From: Clavibacter michiganensis
GTDB lineage: Bacteria; Actinomycetota; Actinomycetes; Actinomycetales; Microbacteriaceae
Direction: 5' to 3'
Assembly (NCBI GenBank): GCA_002150995.1
Contig: MDHJ01000001.1
Span: 2,046,001-2,110,000, forward strand
Length of the DNA: 64,000 nt
This document shows positions 18,437 to 26,968 of the stretch, piece by piece. Each line of letters opens with the position of its first letter. The first letter of the stretch is position 1. The position numbers were made by a program, and so were the translations under genes. A model generated the notes under the pieces. The model was given only the letters and a program-made list of their open reading frames with translations, had not been told where the DNA came from and searched no databases.

Positions 18437-19327
18437 GCTCGGCGAGGCGGTGCGGGGCGGGCACGTCGGCGACGTTGATCCCGACCATGGCCTCACCCAG
18501 CCGCGCGACGCCTCGGCGATGGCGTCGGGGTCGTTGAACAGGGCCGTGGCCGTGACCACGGCCTTCGCGCGCGCCACCGGGTTGCCCGACTTGAAGATGC
18601 CGGATCCGACGAACACGCCGTCGGCGCCCAGCTGCATCATCATGGCGGCGTCCGCCGGGGTGGCCACGCCGCCCGCGGTGAAGAGCACGACCGGCAGCTG
18701 CCCCGTCGTGGCGACCTCGAGCACCAGGTCGTACGGCGCCTGCAGCTCCTTCGCCGCGACGTAGATCTCGTCGTGCGTGAGGGCGCTGAGCGCGCGGATC
18801 TCGGACTTGATGGTGCGGATGTGCTTCGTGGCCTCGGACACGTCGCCCGTACCGGCCTCGCCCTTGGATCGGATCATCGCCGCGCCCTCGGTGATGCGCC
18901 GGAGCGCCTCGCCGAGCGTCGTGGCTCCGCACACGAAGGGGACGGTGAAGCCCCACTTGTCGATGTGGTTCACGTAGTCGGCCGGGCTCAGCACCTCGGA
19001 CTCGTCGATGTAGTCGACCTCGAGGGACTGCAGCACCTGCGCCTCGACGAAGTGGCCGATGCGGGCCTTGGCCATGACCGGGATGGAGACCTCGGCCTTG
19101 ATCTGGTCGATGAGATCGGGGTCGCTCATGCGGGCGACGCCGCCCTGGGAGCGGATGTCCGCGGGCACGCGCTCGAGCGCCATGACGGCGACCGCTCCCG
19201 CGTCCTCCGCGATGCGCGCCTGCTCGGCATTGACGACGTCCATGATGACGCCGCCCTTGAGCATCTCCGCGAGTCCGCGCTTGACGCGGCTCGAGCCGAC
19301 CTGTCCGGGGGTGTTGGTGTCAGTCAT
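18426..19327 (-). CDS. pdxS: Pyridoxal 5'-phosphate synthase subunit PdxS, frameshifted as read
   Basis: Barrel subunit that builds PLP from ribose 5-phosphate, glyceraldehyde 3-phosphate and ammonia. It starts at ATG 19327 ([18 protein letters not shown]). Catalytic Lys87 is in VMAKARIGH, and [12 protein letters not shown] is the phosphate-binding region. The frame is normal to EASRG, then shifts at about 18500; the expected C-terminus [24 protein letters not shown] is present in the next frame, ending at 18426. Adding one G/C at about 18500 yields 300 residues, the normal length. It is most likely a sequencing error in an essential or near-essential gene rather than a real PdxS-PdxT fusion. 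Confidence 0.9.
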
Positions 19328-19340
19328 TGTGGTCCCTATC

Positions 19341-19939
19341 CTATTCGCCCGCCGCGGCGGGCCAGGCTGCTGCGATGGATGCACGGACGTCGCCGAGCAG
19401 CTGCGGCAGCGCCTTGGTCTTCGCGATGATCGGCAGGAAGTTCGCGTCCTGCCCCCAGCGGGGCACGATGTGCTGGTGGAGGTGCTCGGCGATGCCGGCG
19501 CCCGCCACCTGCCCCTGGTTCATGCCGATGTTGTAGCCGTCGTTCCGCGAGACCTCGCGGACGACGCGCATGGCGGTCTGCGTGAGGGAGCCGATCTCGG
19601 CGACCTCCTCCGGGCTGGCGAGGTCGTACGTCGCGATGTGGCGGTACGGGCAGACGAGCAGGTGGCCGCTGTTGTACGGGAAGAGGTTAAGCAGCACGTA
19701 GGCGTGCTCGCCCGCGCGACGATGAGCGCGTCCTCGTCCGACATCGACGGCGCGATGCAGAACGGGCACTCGTCGCGGTCCGGCTGCTGGCCGTTCTGGA
19801 TGTAGACCATCCGGTGCGGCGTCCACAGCCGCTGGAACTCGTCCGGGACGCCCGTCAGGTGGCCCGGCTCGTCGACCCGCGGGGCGCCCTGCTCCTCGTC
19901 TCCCCCGGGCTCGTGGTCCGACAGCGTCAGACGGGCCAC
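19341..19939 (-). CDS. HIT-domain nucleotide hydrolase, frameshifted as read
   Basis: Histidine-triad protein, probably a dinucleoside polyphosphate or adenylylated-compound hydrolase. It begins at GTG 19939, overlapping the thrS stop by 13 bases. The N-terminal part ([14 protein letters not shown], then CPFC) is in one frame to DEDALIVAR; the rest, from [16 protein letters not shown] to the catalytic triad HLHQHIVP, is in the next frame. One missing base in the C run at 19711-19713 explains this; repair gives 199 residues. The thrS-HIT-pdxS order is expected in Actinobacteria. Confidence 0.85.
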
Positions 19940-21977
19940 GCGGTCACCACCTGCTCGCGACGGGCGATGGCGCCGGTGATCCTCTCGACGGCCTCCGCCA
20001 CCGGCACCCCGTTGACCTGCGTGCCGTCGCGGAACCGGAAGCTCACGGACCCGGCCGCCCGGTCGTCCTCGCCCGCGATGAGCTGGTACGGCACCCGCGC
20101 CTTGGTGTGGGTGCGGATCTTCTTCGGCATCCGGTCGTCGGACGTGTCGAGCTGGACGCGCACCCCCTCCGCACGGAGCAGGTCGAGCACGCCGCCGAGG
20201 TACTCCTCGTAGTCCTCGGCCACGGGGATGCCGACGACCTGGACCGGCGACAGCCAGACCGGGAACGCGCCGGCGTAGTGCTCCGTGAGCACGCCGAAGA
20301 ACCGCTCGATCGAGCCGAAGAGCGCACGGTGGATCATGACCGGCTGCTTCCGCGTCCCGTCGTTCGCCGTGTACTCGAGGCCGAAGCGCTCCGGCAGGTT
20401 GAAGTCGAGCTGGATGGTCGACATCTGCCAGGTGCGGCCGATGGCGTCGCGCGCCTGCACGGAGATCTTGGGGCCGTAGAACGCGGCGCCCGCGGGATCC
20501 GGCACGAGCTCGAGGCCCGTCTCGACCGCCACCTGGCGGAGCGTCTCGGTCGCCTCCTCCCATACCTCGTCGGACCCGACGAACTTCTCCGGGTCCTTCG
20601 TCGAGAGCTCCAGGTAGAAGTCGTCGAGGCCGTAGTCGCGGAGGAGCGACAGCACGAACCCGAGCGTGGCCTTCAGCTCGTCGGCCATGCGCTCGCGGGT
20701 CGTGAAGATGTGGGCGTCGTCCTGGGTCATGCCGCGGACGCGGGTGAGCCCGTGGATCACGCCCGACTTCTCGTTCCGGTACACGGTGCCGAACTCGAAC
20801 AGCCGGAGCGGCAGCTCGCGGTAGGAGCGCTGGCGCGACCGGTAGATCAGCACGTGCATGGGGCAGTTCATGGGCTTCAGGTAGTAGTCCGCGCCCTGGC
20901 GCGTGATCTCGCCCTCGTCGTTCCGCGCCTCGTCGAGGTGCATCGCGGGGAACATGCCGTCCTTGTAGAAGTCGAGGTGCCCGCTGGTCTCGAACAGGTT
21001 CGACTTCGTGATGTGCGGGGAGTAGACGAACTCGTAGCCCGCGTCCTCGTGGCGGCGGCGGGAGTAGTCCTCCATCTCCCGGCGGATGATCCCGCCCTTC
21101 GGGTGGAAGACCGCGAGGCCGGAGCCGATCTCGTCCGGGAACGAGAAGAGGTCGAGCTCGGCCCCGAGGCGGCGGTGGTCGCGCTTGAGCGCCTCCTCCA
21201 CGCGGCCCTGGTACGCGCGGAGCTCGTCCTTCGTGGGCCAGGCGGTGCCGTAGATGCGCTGCAGCTGCGGGTTCTTCTCGGAGCCGCGCCAGTAGGCGGC
21301 CGCGACGCGCGACAGGGCCCAGCCGTTGCCGACCATGCGCGTGCTCGGAAGGTGCGGGCCGCGGCAGAGGTCGCGCCAGAACACCTCGCCGGTCTTGCCG
21401 TCGACGTTCTCGTACACGGTCAGCTCGGCACCGCCGACCTCGACGGACTCGCCGTCCTCGCCGAGCTCCTCGGTCGAGCCGCCCTTGAGGCCGATCAGCT
21501 CGAGCTTGTAGGGCTCGTCGGCCATGAGCTCGCGCGCCTCCTCCTCGGAGACCACGCGACGCGTGAACCGCTGACCCTGGCGGATGATGCGCTCCATGTT
21601 CTTGGAGATCGCCTTCAGGTCCTCCGGGGTGAACGGCTCGGCCACGTCGAAGTCGAAGTAGAAGCCGTCCGTGACGGGCGGGCCGATGCCGAGCCGGGCC
21701 GCCGGGTTGATCTGCTGCACGGCCTGCGCCATGACGTGCGCCGCGGAGTGGCGGAGGATGGCGAGGCCGTCGGCGAGTCGATGCGGACGGGCTCGACGAC
21801 GTCGCCGGGGACGACCTCCGCGGCCAGGTCCCGCAGCTCCCCGCCGATGCGCATGGCGACGACCGCGCGGTCGGCGAACAGCGTGAAGCCGGTGCCGACC
21901 TCGCTCGCCGTGACGGACGACGGCGTCTCCGCGGGCGCGGCCTCGTCGTGGATCTCGGGCTGGGCGGCGTCTACCAC
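19927..21977 (-). CDS. thrS: Threonyl-tRNA synthetase, frameshifted as read
   Basis: Class II synthetase that charges tRNA-Thr. It starts at GTG 21977 with AAGGAG 6 bases upstream. A TGS-like domain covers the first ~70 residues, ending EPVRIDS, where the frame breaks at about 21773; the remainder resumes in the next frame with [18 protein letters not shown], which contains the editing motif HSAAH. The catalytic core has [16 protein letters not shown] and the C-terminal anticodon-binding domain [16 protein letters not shown]. Restoring one base gives 683 residues, normal for the family. thrS is essential, so an error in the sequence is much likelier than decay. Confidence 0.92.
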
Positions 21978-22134
21978 TGCGGGCTCCTTGCGGGACGGGG
22001 AGGGAACCGCCCCAGACTACCGGCGCGCACGGACCCCTCCTCGCGGGGCGACCCGGGTCGGGACGCCGGCCGCCGAGCACGGGCGGGAGGCGGGCACCGG
22101 CCGCCCGGCAGGCGCGAGTGCGTCGGGAATGCAA

Positions 22135-22159
22135 GAAGGCCCCGGTCTCCCGGGCCTTC
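22135..22159 (-). terminator. Hairpin terminator of the Gly-Cys-Val tRNA unit
   Basis: The 8-bp inverted repeat GAAGGCCC / GGGCCTTC (22135-22142 with 22152-22159) starts just past the 3' end of the minus-strand tRNA-Val and is followed on that strand by a T-rich TTGCATT. It separates the tRNA unit from thrS, whose promoter must lie in 21978-22134. Confidence 0.7.
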
Positions 22160-22166
22160 CGTTGGT

Positions 22167-22237
22167 GAGCGATACTGGGATCGAACCAGCGACCTCTTCC
22201 GTGTCAGGGAAGCGCGCTACCGCTGCGCCAATCGCTC
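22167..22237 (-). tRNA. tRNA-Val (anticodon GAC)
   Basis: The minus-strand sequence folds as a 71-nt cloverleaf: acceptor GAGCGAT/ATCGCTC, D-arm GCGC/GCGC, anticodon stem CTTCC/GGAAG with loop CTGACAC (anticodon GAC), and T-arm with TTCGATC. CCA is not encoded. It is the last of three tRNAs on the minus strand. Confidence 0.95.
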
Positions 22238-22250
22238 ATGCACTTGCTCG

Positions 22251-22321
22251 AGGTGGGGACGGGATTTGAACCCGCGTGGACGGCTTTGCAGGCCGCTGCC
22301 TCGCCTCTCGGCCACCCCACC
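22251..22321 (-). tRNA. tRNA-Cys (anticodon GCA)
   Basis: Cloverleaf of 71 nt with acceptor GGTGGGG/CCCCACC and discriminator U, anticodon stem GCGGC/GCCGT with loop CTGCAAA (anticodon GCA), and T-arm GCGGG-TTCAAAT-CCCGT. The U73 discriminator fits tRNA-Cys. It is the middle gene of the Gly-Cys-Val set. Confidence 0.95.
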
Positions 22322-22371
22322 ACCGGTGGTTCCCACCTTGTGAAAGGGACCCCCTTCGGGGCCCCTGTTCG

Positions 22372-22443
22372 AGCGGATGACGAGATTCGAACTCGCGACC
22401 CTCACCTTGGCAAGGTGATGCGCTACCACTGCGCCACATCCGC
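22372..22443 (-). tRNA. tRNA-Gly (anticodon GCC)
   Basis: Cloverleaf of 72 nt with acceptor GCGGATG/CATCCGC, anticodon stem TCACC/GGTGA with loop TTGCCAA (anticodon GCC), and T-arm GCGAG-TTCGAAT-CTCGT. It is the first gene of the minus-strand tRNA unit, directly downstream of the candidate promoter at 22491-22520. Confidence 0.95.
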
Positions 22444-22490
22444 ATTTCGCTCGCTGCTCCCGGCTTCCCGGCAACCCTGCGTGCTCGATG

Positions 22491-22520
22491 ACTCTAGCCG
22501 ATGTCGCGACGCGGGTGCAA
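22491..22520 (-). promoter_or_regulatory. Likely promoter of the Gly-Cys-Val tRNA unit
   Basis: On the minus strand TTGCAC (22515-22520) and TAGAGT (22491-22496) are separated by 18 bases, a good sigma-70-type match in a very GC-rich background. Transcription would begin about 40 bases upstream of tRNA-Gly. Confidence 0.6.
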
Positions 22521-22651
22521 AACGAGCGTCGGCGGAGGGCGCCTCACCGCCCGTCCACGACCTGTACGCCCCGTGTTCACGGGCTTCGCGGGTTCGATGC
22601 TCCCGAGGCGGGCCGGGCGTGTCGCGCGCCCGGCGCACCCGCGCGCACCCC

Positions 22652-22667
22652 GTCACGTCGACGTGAC
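22652..22667. repeat. 16-nt palindrome upstream of tRNA-Val(CAC)
   Basis: GTCACGTCGACGTGAC is perfectly palindromic. It lies 57 bases upstream of the plus-strand tRNA-Val and overlaps a possible -35 (GTGACC, 22663-22668) that precedes TATGGC at 22685. It might be a regulator site or chance; function is inference. Confidence 0.35.
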
Positions 22668-22723
22668 CGCGACGGCCCTCGCGGTATGGCATCATGGAGC
22701 CGCACCGTCCGCGGTGCGAGCAC

Positions 22724-22796
22724 GGGCGATTGGCGCAGTTGGTAGCGCGCTTCCTTCACACGGAAGAGGTCATCGGTTCGAGTCCGGTATCGCCCA
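22724..22796 (+). tRNA. tRNA-Val (anticodon CAC)
   Basis: Cloverleaf of 73 nt including the discriminator: acceptor GGGCGAT/ATCGCCC, D-arm GCGC/GCGC, anticodon stem CTTCC/GGAAG with loop TTCACAC (anticodon CAC), and T-arm ATCGG-TTCGAGT-CCGGT. It is divergent from the three minus-strand tRNAs and complements tRNA-Val(GAC) by reading GUG. Confidence 0.95.
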
Positions 22797-22860
22797 CCGA
22801 GCACCTGACGCATCGCTCCGTCGGATCTCCATGTCGGCTGTCGATCCGGCCCCCGGACAC

Positions 22861-23820
22861 TCAGCGCAGCAGCTCCCTGGCCGTGCCCTCGTCGAGCACG
22901 ATGTCCGTCACGAGGCCGGCCGCCAGGGCTCCGCGCACGCTCCGCGCCTTGGAGGCGCCCGCGACCACGCAGACGCGACGGGGGGCGCGGCGGATGGTGG
23001 CGAGATCGGGGCCGCTCGCACGCGCGTTGATCGCGATGTCGGCGGAGGAGCCGTCCTCGCGGAAGAAGACGGTGGAGACGTCGCCCACGACGCCGTCCGC
23101 GTCGAGGGCCCGCTGGTCCGACCGCTCCAGGTAGCCGCCCGAGTAGACGTGGCTGGGGACGAGGGCCACCGGCGAACCCACGCCGAACAGCACCATGTCC
23201 ATCCGCTCCTGCAGCTCGAGCACGCGCTGGGTGCTCCGCTCGCGCCAGAGCGCCTGCTTGGTGGCGGGGTCGTCGAAGAACGCCGGCACCGGGAACTGCT
23301 GCACGGTCGCGCCGTACGCGTGCCCGAAGCGCCGGAGGATCTCGCTGGCGTACATGATCCCGGTCGTCCGCACGTTCCCGGCCCCGTTGAGCTGGACCAC
23401 GAGCGTGTTGTGGGTGGGCTTCGGCACGAGGTAGCGGCTCACCGCGCTCACCGTGGAGCCCCAGGCGACGCCGACCACCATGTTGGAGTCGACGTACTGC
23501 GTGAGCATCCGTGCAGCCGAGAGCGCCACGCGATCGACCCGGTCGACGTCGCTCGTCTGGTCCGGGACGGGCACCACGTGCGCGACGACGCCGAAGCGGT
23601 CGTGCAGCTGCTCCCCCAGCACGGTGGCGAGGTCCAGCGGCGAGCGGATCTGGATGTCCACGAGGCCCGTCTCCCGGGCGAACGACAGGAGACGCGACAC
23701 CGACGAGCGGCTGGTGCCGAGCTCCCGGGCGATGGCCTCCATCGTCAGGTCCTGCATGTAGTAGAGATGCGCGGCGCGGAGGGCGTCCTGCGTGCGCTCG
23801 TGCGCGATCCCGTCGACCAT
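22861..23820 (-). CDS. SorC/DeoR-type transcriptional regulator, probable glycerol/DHA regulator
   Basis: A 319-residue regulator with an N-terminal helix-turn-helix (MEAIARELGTSRSSVSRLLS, about residues 27-47) and a C-terminal sugar-phosphate-binding domain of the SorC family (VVGVAWGSTVSAVSRYL, then LVVQLNGAGN). I prefer ATG 23820; an upstream in-frame ATG at 23838 lies inside the inverted repeat at 23832-23845. It is transcribed divergently from glpD, so it probably senses a phosphorylated C3 compound and controls glpD, and perhaps dha or glpFK. The effector is inference. Confidence 0.85.
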   Translation of the reverse strand: MVDGIAHERTQDALRAAHLYYMQDLTMEAIARELGTSRSSVSRLLSFARETGLVDIQIRSPLDLATVLGEQLHDRFGVVAHVVPVPDQTSDVDRVDRVALSAARMLTQYVDSNMVVGVAWGSTVSAVSRYLVPKPTHNTLVVQLNGAGNVRTTGIMYASEILRRFGHAYGATVQQFPVPAFFDDPATKQALWRERSTQRVLELQERMDMVLFGVGSPVALVPSHVYSGGYLERSDQRALDADGVVGDVSTVFFREDGSSADIAINARASGPDLATIRRAPRRVCVVAGASKARSVRGALAAGLVTDIVLDEGTARELLR

Positions 23821-23831
23821 GACGACATGCT

Positions 23832-23845
23832 TGCACATCCGTGCA
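23832..23845. promoter_or_regulatory. Possible operator between the SorC regulator and glpD
   Basis: TGCAC-ATCC-GTGCA is an inverted repeat with 5-base arms in the short region shared by two divergent genes. Symmetric sites in this position often bind the adjacent regulator. I did not find a second clear copy near dhaK or glpF. Confidence 0.35.
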
Positions 23846-23877
23846 CGGGCTTCGCGTGATCCGTTCGCGGGAGGAGG

Positions 23878-23934
23878 ATGGAGTCATCAGGAAGCGCACC
23901 ACCCACGCACCGACCAGGAAGAAGCTCCTCGTGA
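23878..23934 (+). other. Possible 18-codon leader peptide overlapping the glpD start
   Basis: An ATG at 23878 preceded by the excellent ribosome-binding site GGGAGGAGG opens an 18-codon frame rich in Ser and Pro. Its stop TGA (23932-23934) overlaps the glpD GTG as GTGA. glpD itself has only a modest site upstream. Either translation of this leader is coupled to glpD, or one more missing base has detached the true N-terminus of GlpD; the sequence alone does not decide. Confidence 0.35.
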
Positions 23935-25691
23935 CCACGTCGAAGAAGACCGACCTGCGGGACAACGTCGCCCGCATCCACGACCGCCCGAGCGCGCAGG
24001 TGCTCGTCATCGGCGGCGGCATCAACGGCATCGCGACGTTCCGCGACCTCGCGCTGCAGGGCGTCGACGTCGTCCTCGTCGAGCGCGCCGACTACGGCTC
24101 CGGCGCCTCGGCTGCCAGCTCGCACATGATCCACGGCGGCATCCGCTACCTCGAGAACGGCGAGTTCCGCCTCGTCCGCGAGTCGGTCGAGGAGCGCAAC
24201 GGCCTGATCCGCATCGCGCCCCACTACGTGAAGCCGCTGCAGACGACCATGCCCATCTTCTCGACGTTCTCCGGCATCCTCAACGCGCCGCTGCGCATGC
24301 TGACCCACAAGCAGCGCTCCACCAAGGAGCGCGGCGCCCTCCTCATCAGCGTCGGCATGACGCTGTACGACTCCTTCTCCCGCGACGGCGGGTCCGTGCC
24401 GCGCCACCGCTTCCGCGTCGGCAAGGCCGCCCGCGAGGACATGCCCGCGCTCAACAAGGACGTCAAGTTCACCGGCACCTACTACGACGCTTCCGTGCAC
24501 GAGCCCGAGCGCCTGGCCCTCGACGTGCTCAAGGACGGCCTGGCTGCGGGCGAGCACGCCCGCAGCGCCAACTACCTCGAGGCCGTGGGCGTCGCCGAGG
24601 GCGGCGTCACTCTCCGCGACGTGATCTCCGGCACGGAGTTCGTCGTGACGGCGGACGTGGTGGTCAACGCATCCGGTCCCTGGACCGACCTCACCAACGG
24701 GGCGATGGGCGGCGACACGAAGTTCATGGGCGGCACGAAGGGCTCGCACATCGTCGTCGACAACGCGGAGCTCCTCGAGGCCACCAAGGGCCGCGAGATC
24801 TTCTTCGAGAACAACGACGGGCGCATCGTCCTCATCTACCCGCTCAAGGGCCGCGTGCTCATCGGCACCACCGACATCGACGCAGACCCGCGCGAGCCGG
24901 CCGTGTGCACCGAGGAGGAGGTCGACTACTTCTTCGACCTCGTCAAGCACGTCTTCCCGCAGATCGAGCTGAACCGCGACCACATCGTGTACCGCTACTC
25001 GGGCATCCGCCCGCTGCCGCGCCACGAGGACACCGCGCCCGGCTTCGTGTCGCGTGACTACCGGATCGTCGAGACCGAGATCGCCGGCCTGCCCGACACG
25101 AAGGTGCTGAGCCTCGTCGGTGGCAAGTGGACGACGTTCCGGGCCCTGTCCGCGCACCTCTCGACCGAGGCCACCACGCGCCTCGGCGTCGAGCGCTCGG
25201 TCGACACGACCGGCATGGCCATCGGCGGCGGCAAGGACTTCCCGTCCTCCAGCACGGCACGCGCGCGGTGGATCGCCACGCAGGCGGCCCGCGCCGAGGG
25301 GATCGGCACGGAGCAGGTCGACCGCCTCCTGAACCGCTACGGCACGCGCGCCACCAGCGTCATCGACGTCCTGGCGGGCCAGCCCTCCACGCCGCTCGCG
25401 ACCGACCCCCACCTCACGCGGGCCGAGATCGCGTACTTCGCCACGCACGAGGACGCTGTGCACCTGTCCGACGTGGTGCTCCGGCGCACCAACCTCGCCT
25501 TCGTCGGCGGGGTGACGCACGAGATGCTCGCGGAGATCGCGGACGTCCTGCAGGAGGCGCTCGGCTGGAGCGCCGACGAGCGCGACGCCGAGATCCAGGA
25601 CACGGTGGACGTGCTGCGGACGTACCACGGGGTCGACGTCGGCGCGACGAAGGTCGCCGCCGACGCCACCGTCACGGAGTTCGCGAACTAG
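23931..25691 (+). CDS. glpD: Aerobic glycerol-3-phosphate dehydrogenase family flavoprotein
   Basis: Membrane-associated FAD enzyme that oxidises glycerol-3-phosphate to dihydroxyacetone phosphate and passes electrons to quinone. From GTG 23931 it has 586 residues. FAD-binding motif VLVIGGGINGIATFRDLAL is near the N-terminus, followed by GASAASSHMIHGGIRYLENG, RVLIGTTDID, and SLVGGKWTTFRALSAHL. A C-terminal helical domain (DVVLRRTNLAFVGG) is also typical. An upstream in-frame extension without a good start exists, so the exact start is uncertain. It is divergent from the SorC-type regulator and part of the glycerol island. Confidence 0.92.
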   Translation: MTTSKKTDLRDNVARIHDRPSAQVLVIGGGINGIATFRDLALQGVDVVLVERADYGSGASAASSHMIHGGIRYLENGEFRLVRESVEERNGLIRIAPHYVKPLQTTMPIFSTFSGILNAPLRMLTHKQRSTKERGALLISVGMTLYDSFSRDGGSVPRHRFRVGKAAREDMPALNKDVKFTGTYYDASVHEPERLALDVLKDGLAAGEHARSANYLEAVGVAEGGVTLRDVISGTEFVVTADVVVNASGPWTDLTNGAMGGDTKFMGGTKGSHIVVDNAELLEATKGREIFFENNDGRIVLIYPLKGRVLIGTTDIDADPREPAVCTEEEVDYFFDLVKHVFPQIELNRDHIVYRYSGIRPLPRHEDTAPGFVSRDYRIVETEIAGLPDTKVLSLVGGKWTTFRALSAHLSTEATTRLGVERSVDTTGMAIGGGKDFPSSSTARARWIATQAARAEGIGTEQVDRLLNRYGTRATSVIDVLAGQPSTPLATDPHLTRAEIAYFATHEDAVHLSDVVLRRTNLAFVGGVTHEMLAEIADVLQEALGWSADERDAEIQDTVDVLRTYHGVDVGATKVAADATVTEFAN

Positions 25692-25720
25692 CGTCGTCGC
25701 TCGCGGATCCGTCCGCACCG

Positions 25721-25752
25721 GAGGCCGGTCGCCATCAGGCGGCCGGCCTCCC
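25721..25752 (+). terminator. Strong hairpin terminator after glpD
   Basis: GGAGGCCGG (25721-25729) pairs with CCGGCCTCC (25744-25752), and the stem continues inward through CGCC/GGCG to a 4-base ATCA loop, about 14 pairs in all. It starts 30 bases beyond the glpD stop. Confidence 0.85.
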
Positions 25753-25835
25753 GTCGTCGGTGCCCGCCATGTGCCTCGGCGTGCCGTCGCCGGACGTCGG
25801 CGGAGGCTGTCAGGGGACGGGGCTACCTTCGGCCC

Positions 25836-26327
25836 ATGACCCATCCCCGGCTCGACGAGATCCCCCTCACCACGCTCCAGGGCGAGAGCACCACGTTCGG
25901 CGCCTACGCCGACAAGGTCGTGCTCGTCGTCAACGTCGCCTCGCGCTGCGGCCTCGCGCCCCAGTACGAGAAGCTCGAGCAGCTGCAGCGGAAGTACGGG
26001 GAGCGCGGCTTCACCGTCATCGGCTTCCCCAGCAACCAGTTCCTCCAGGAGCTCGGATCCGCCGAGGCCATCGACGAGTACTGCTCCACGACGTGGGGCG
26101 TGACCTTCCCGATGATGGAGAAGGCGAAGGTCAACGGCCGATCCGCCCACCCCGTGTACGCCGAGCTCACGAAGACGCCGGACGCGGACGGCAAGGCCGG
26201 TCGCGTGAAGTGGAACTTCGAGAAGTTCGTCGTGACGCCCTCGGGCGCGGTGCACCGCTTCCGCCCGACCGTCGAGCCGGACGCGCCGGAGATCGTCGCG
26301 CTCATCGAGGCCGAGCTGCCGGCTTGA
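25836..26327 (+). CDS. Glutathione peroxidase-family thiol peroxidase
   Basis: A 163-residue non-selenium peroxidase. The peroxidatic residue is Cys38 in VNVASRCGL; Gln68 (FPSNQF) and Trp126 (KWNFEKF) complete the active site. Cys83 (EYCSTTWG) aligns with the resolving Cys of thioredoxin-dependent members, so despite the family name it probably uses thioredoxin or another thiol; actinobacteria generally lack glutathione. It is a single gene on the plus strand between glpD and the DinB-like gene. Confidence 0.92.
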   Translation: MTHPRLDEIPLTTLQGESTTFGAYADKVVLVVNVASRCGLAPQYEKLEQLQRKYGERGFTVIGFPSNQFLQELGSAEAIDEYCSTTWGVTFPMMEKAKVNGRSAHPVYAELTKTPDADGKAGRVKWNFEKFVVTPSGAVHRFRPTVEPDAPEIVALIEAELPA

Positions 26328-26367
26328 CGCCGACTCCGGTCCGGAGCGGCTCTCCCGCTCGTCCGCG

Positions 26368-26883
26368 TCAGCGGCGTCGGGCGATCAGTCCGGCCAGGTA
26401 CGACGCCTGCCCCGCGTGCTGCAGGTCGTCCGAGAGCACGCTGACCAGCCGGGCGCCCAGCGTGACCGGCGGCGTCCACGCCTCGTCGACGACGCGGCCG
26501 AGCTCCGGGTCGTCGAGTCCGGCGAGGTACGCCAGCGTCGCCGACTGCACGGCCTCGAGGTAGCCGAGGAGGAGGTCGGCGGTGATCCCGGACAGCGCCG
26601 CGACGTCATCCGCCGTCTGCCCGTAGCCCGTGGCCGACTCGGCGAACGGGAGGGCGAATCGATCCGCCCACCCGTCCGCGGTCCATGTCTGCGCTTTCCC
26701 GGCCACGTCCGCGACCTGGGCGTCCTGAACCCGGGCGAGGTGCCAGACGAGCCAGCCGACGGTGTTCGCCTCGGGATCCGGGCGGAACGCGAGGTCCTCG
26801 GCGTCGAGCCCCTCGATCGCGTCGCGCACGAGGTCCGCGATGCGCCCGTAGGCGTCCACGAGCAGGTCGGTTGCGGGGGTCAT
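26368..26883 (-). CDS. DinB-like / mycothiol-dependent maleylpyruvate-isomerase-type protein
   Basis: A 171-residue four-helix-bundle protein (ATG 26883) with TVGWLVWHLARVQDAQV, where the His is the first metal ligand of the DinB superfamily, and a late His in DLQHAGQASYLAGL. The family includes thiol-dependent S-transferases in mycothiol-producing actinobacteria; the substrate is unknown. It is convergent with the peroxidase gene (40-base gap) and divergent from the YchJ gene. Confidence 0.8.
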   Translation of the reverse strand: MTPATDLLVDAYGRIADLVRDAIEGLDAEDLAFRPDPEANTVGWLVWHLARVQDAQVADVAGKAQTWTADGWADRFALPFAESATGYGQTADDVAALSGITADLLLGYLEAVQSATLAYLAGLDDPELGRVVDEAWTPPVTLGARLVSVLSDDLQHAGQASYLAGLIARRR

Positions 26884-26968
26884 GGCATCTCCTCGGATCG
26901 TGGGGCGGCCGGGCGGGCACCGCGGCGCCCCTCCATCCTGCTCCCGGTCGTCATGGGAGGCTCGGGGA

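Noticed and set aside
18426-19384. Programmed ribosomal frameshifting to fuse PdxS with PdxT
   Set aside because: No slippery sequence with a downstream structure is evident. The normal PdxS end and an independent PdxT start both exist, and seven similar breaks occur elsewhere, so one common technical cause is simpler.
22167-22796. tRNA cluster as an integration site of a mobile element
   Set aside because: No integrase, no direct repeats of tRNA 3' ends and no accessory genes flank the four tRNAs; neighbours are core genes.
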